A stretch of DNA of 22,127 nucleotides. It comes from ANME-2 cluster archaeon (GTDB lineage: Archaea > Halobacteriota > Methanosarcinia > Methanosarcinales > Methanocomedenaceae). The DNA is taken from the NCBI GenBank assembly GCA_023544605.1, contig JAMJFQ010000022.1, forward strand, positions 1-22,127, in the 5' to 3' direction. Each line of letters opens with the position of its first letter. The stretch's first letter is position 1. Under the pieces are notes generated by a model. It saw only the letters and a program-made list of their open reading frames with translations, had not been told where the DNA came from and did not search any database. Both the position numbers and the translations under genes were made by a program. Positions 22,038 through 22,127 of this stretch are shown piece by piece.

Positions 22038-22127
22038 ATTGAATCCTCCATTTTATTATCGTCAGAATATAACCTTTCTTAATCTTATTATTGGATATGT
22101 ACTTTTCTATCAAACAGTACTCTTTCA

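Overview
The window is archaeal and looks like a methanogen or methanotroph-related euryarchaeon (Methanosarcinales/ANME type). The indicators are an Orc1/Cdc6 initiator, an RPA plus RPA-associated protein operon, ribosomal proteins S24e and S27ae, an NrpR nitrogen regulator, a geranylgeranyl-reductase/UbiA pair, a cobyrinate/Ni-sirohydrochlorin a,c-diamide synthase, an S-layer-like protein with a PGF-CTERM tail, TATA-box promoters and many leaderless-looking starts. I cannot name the genus from sequence alone.

Layout. 1-1010: a small TBP-like protein gene (minus) diverges from an exported, PGF-CTERM-anchored surface protein (plus). 1065-3213: UbiA prenyltransferase and a divergent geranylgeranyl-reductase-family flavoprotein form a two-gene operon, probably for an isoprenoid lipid or quinone/phenazine. 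3260-5637: GMP synthase glutaminase subunit and adenine deaminase (purine metabolism). 5662-7569: a five-module PP-loop protein (zinc ribbon, PUA, PAPS-reductase-like ATPase with Fe-S cysteines, ferredoxin). 7574-9255: an accessory island with two divergently oriented RelE-type toxin-antitoxin pairs, separated and followed by gene-free DNA rich in hairpins and short repeats. 9256-10609: an iron-sulfur flavoprotein that appears to start at ATA, followed by a sugar nucleotidyltransferase. 10612-13373 (minus): an operon of a QW-repeat terpenoid-cyclase-fold protein, CbiA/CfbB, and a COG2426 membrane protein. 13474-15815: RPA and RPA-associated protein. 15973-18788: glutamine synthetase, NrpR and a GNAT acetyltransferase. 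18785-19684 (minus): a probable thioredoxin-fold protein and a winged-helix regulator. 19771-19845: a period-10 inverted repeat. 19973-20049 (minus): tRNA-Lys(CTT) with encoded CCA. 20228-21352: Orc1/Cdc6. 21472-22037 (minus): rps24e-rps27ae.

How the genes work together. glnA and nrpR appear co-transcribed, with an 18-bp palindrome just upstream of the glnA TATA box that is a candidate operator. The RPA pair overlaps by 4 nt (ATGA), as do the QW-repeat protein and CbiA. The first TA pair and the S24e/S27ae pair meet at TAATG. The most unusual items are the ATA start of the flavoprotein gene, the architecture of the PP-loop protein, the hairpin- and repeat-rich TA island, the 27-bp palindrome in front of orc1/cdc6, the helical-period repeat at 19.8 kb, and the conserved-looking but functionally unassigned QW-repeat/CbiA/COG2426 cassette. 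I found no CRISPR array, intact transposase, rRNA or clear defence system.
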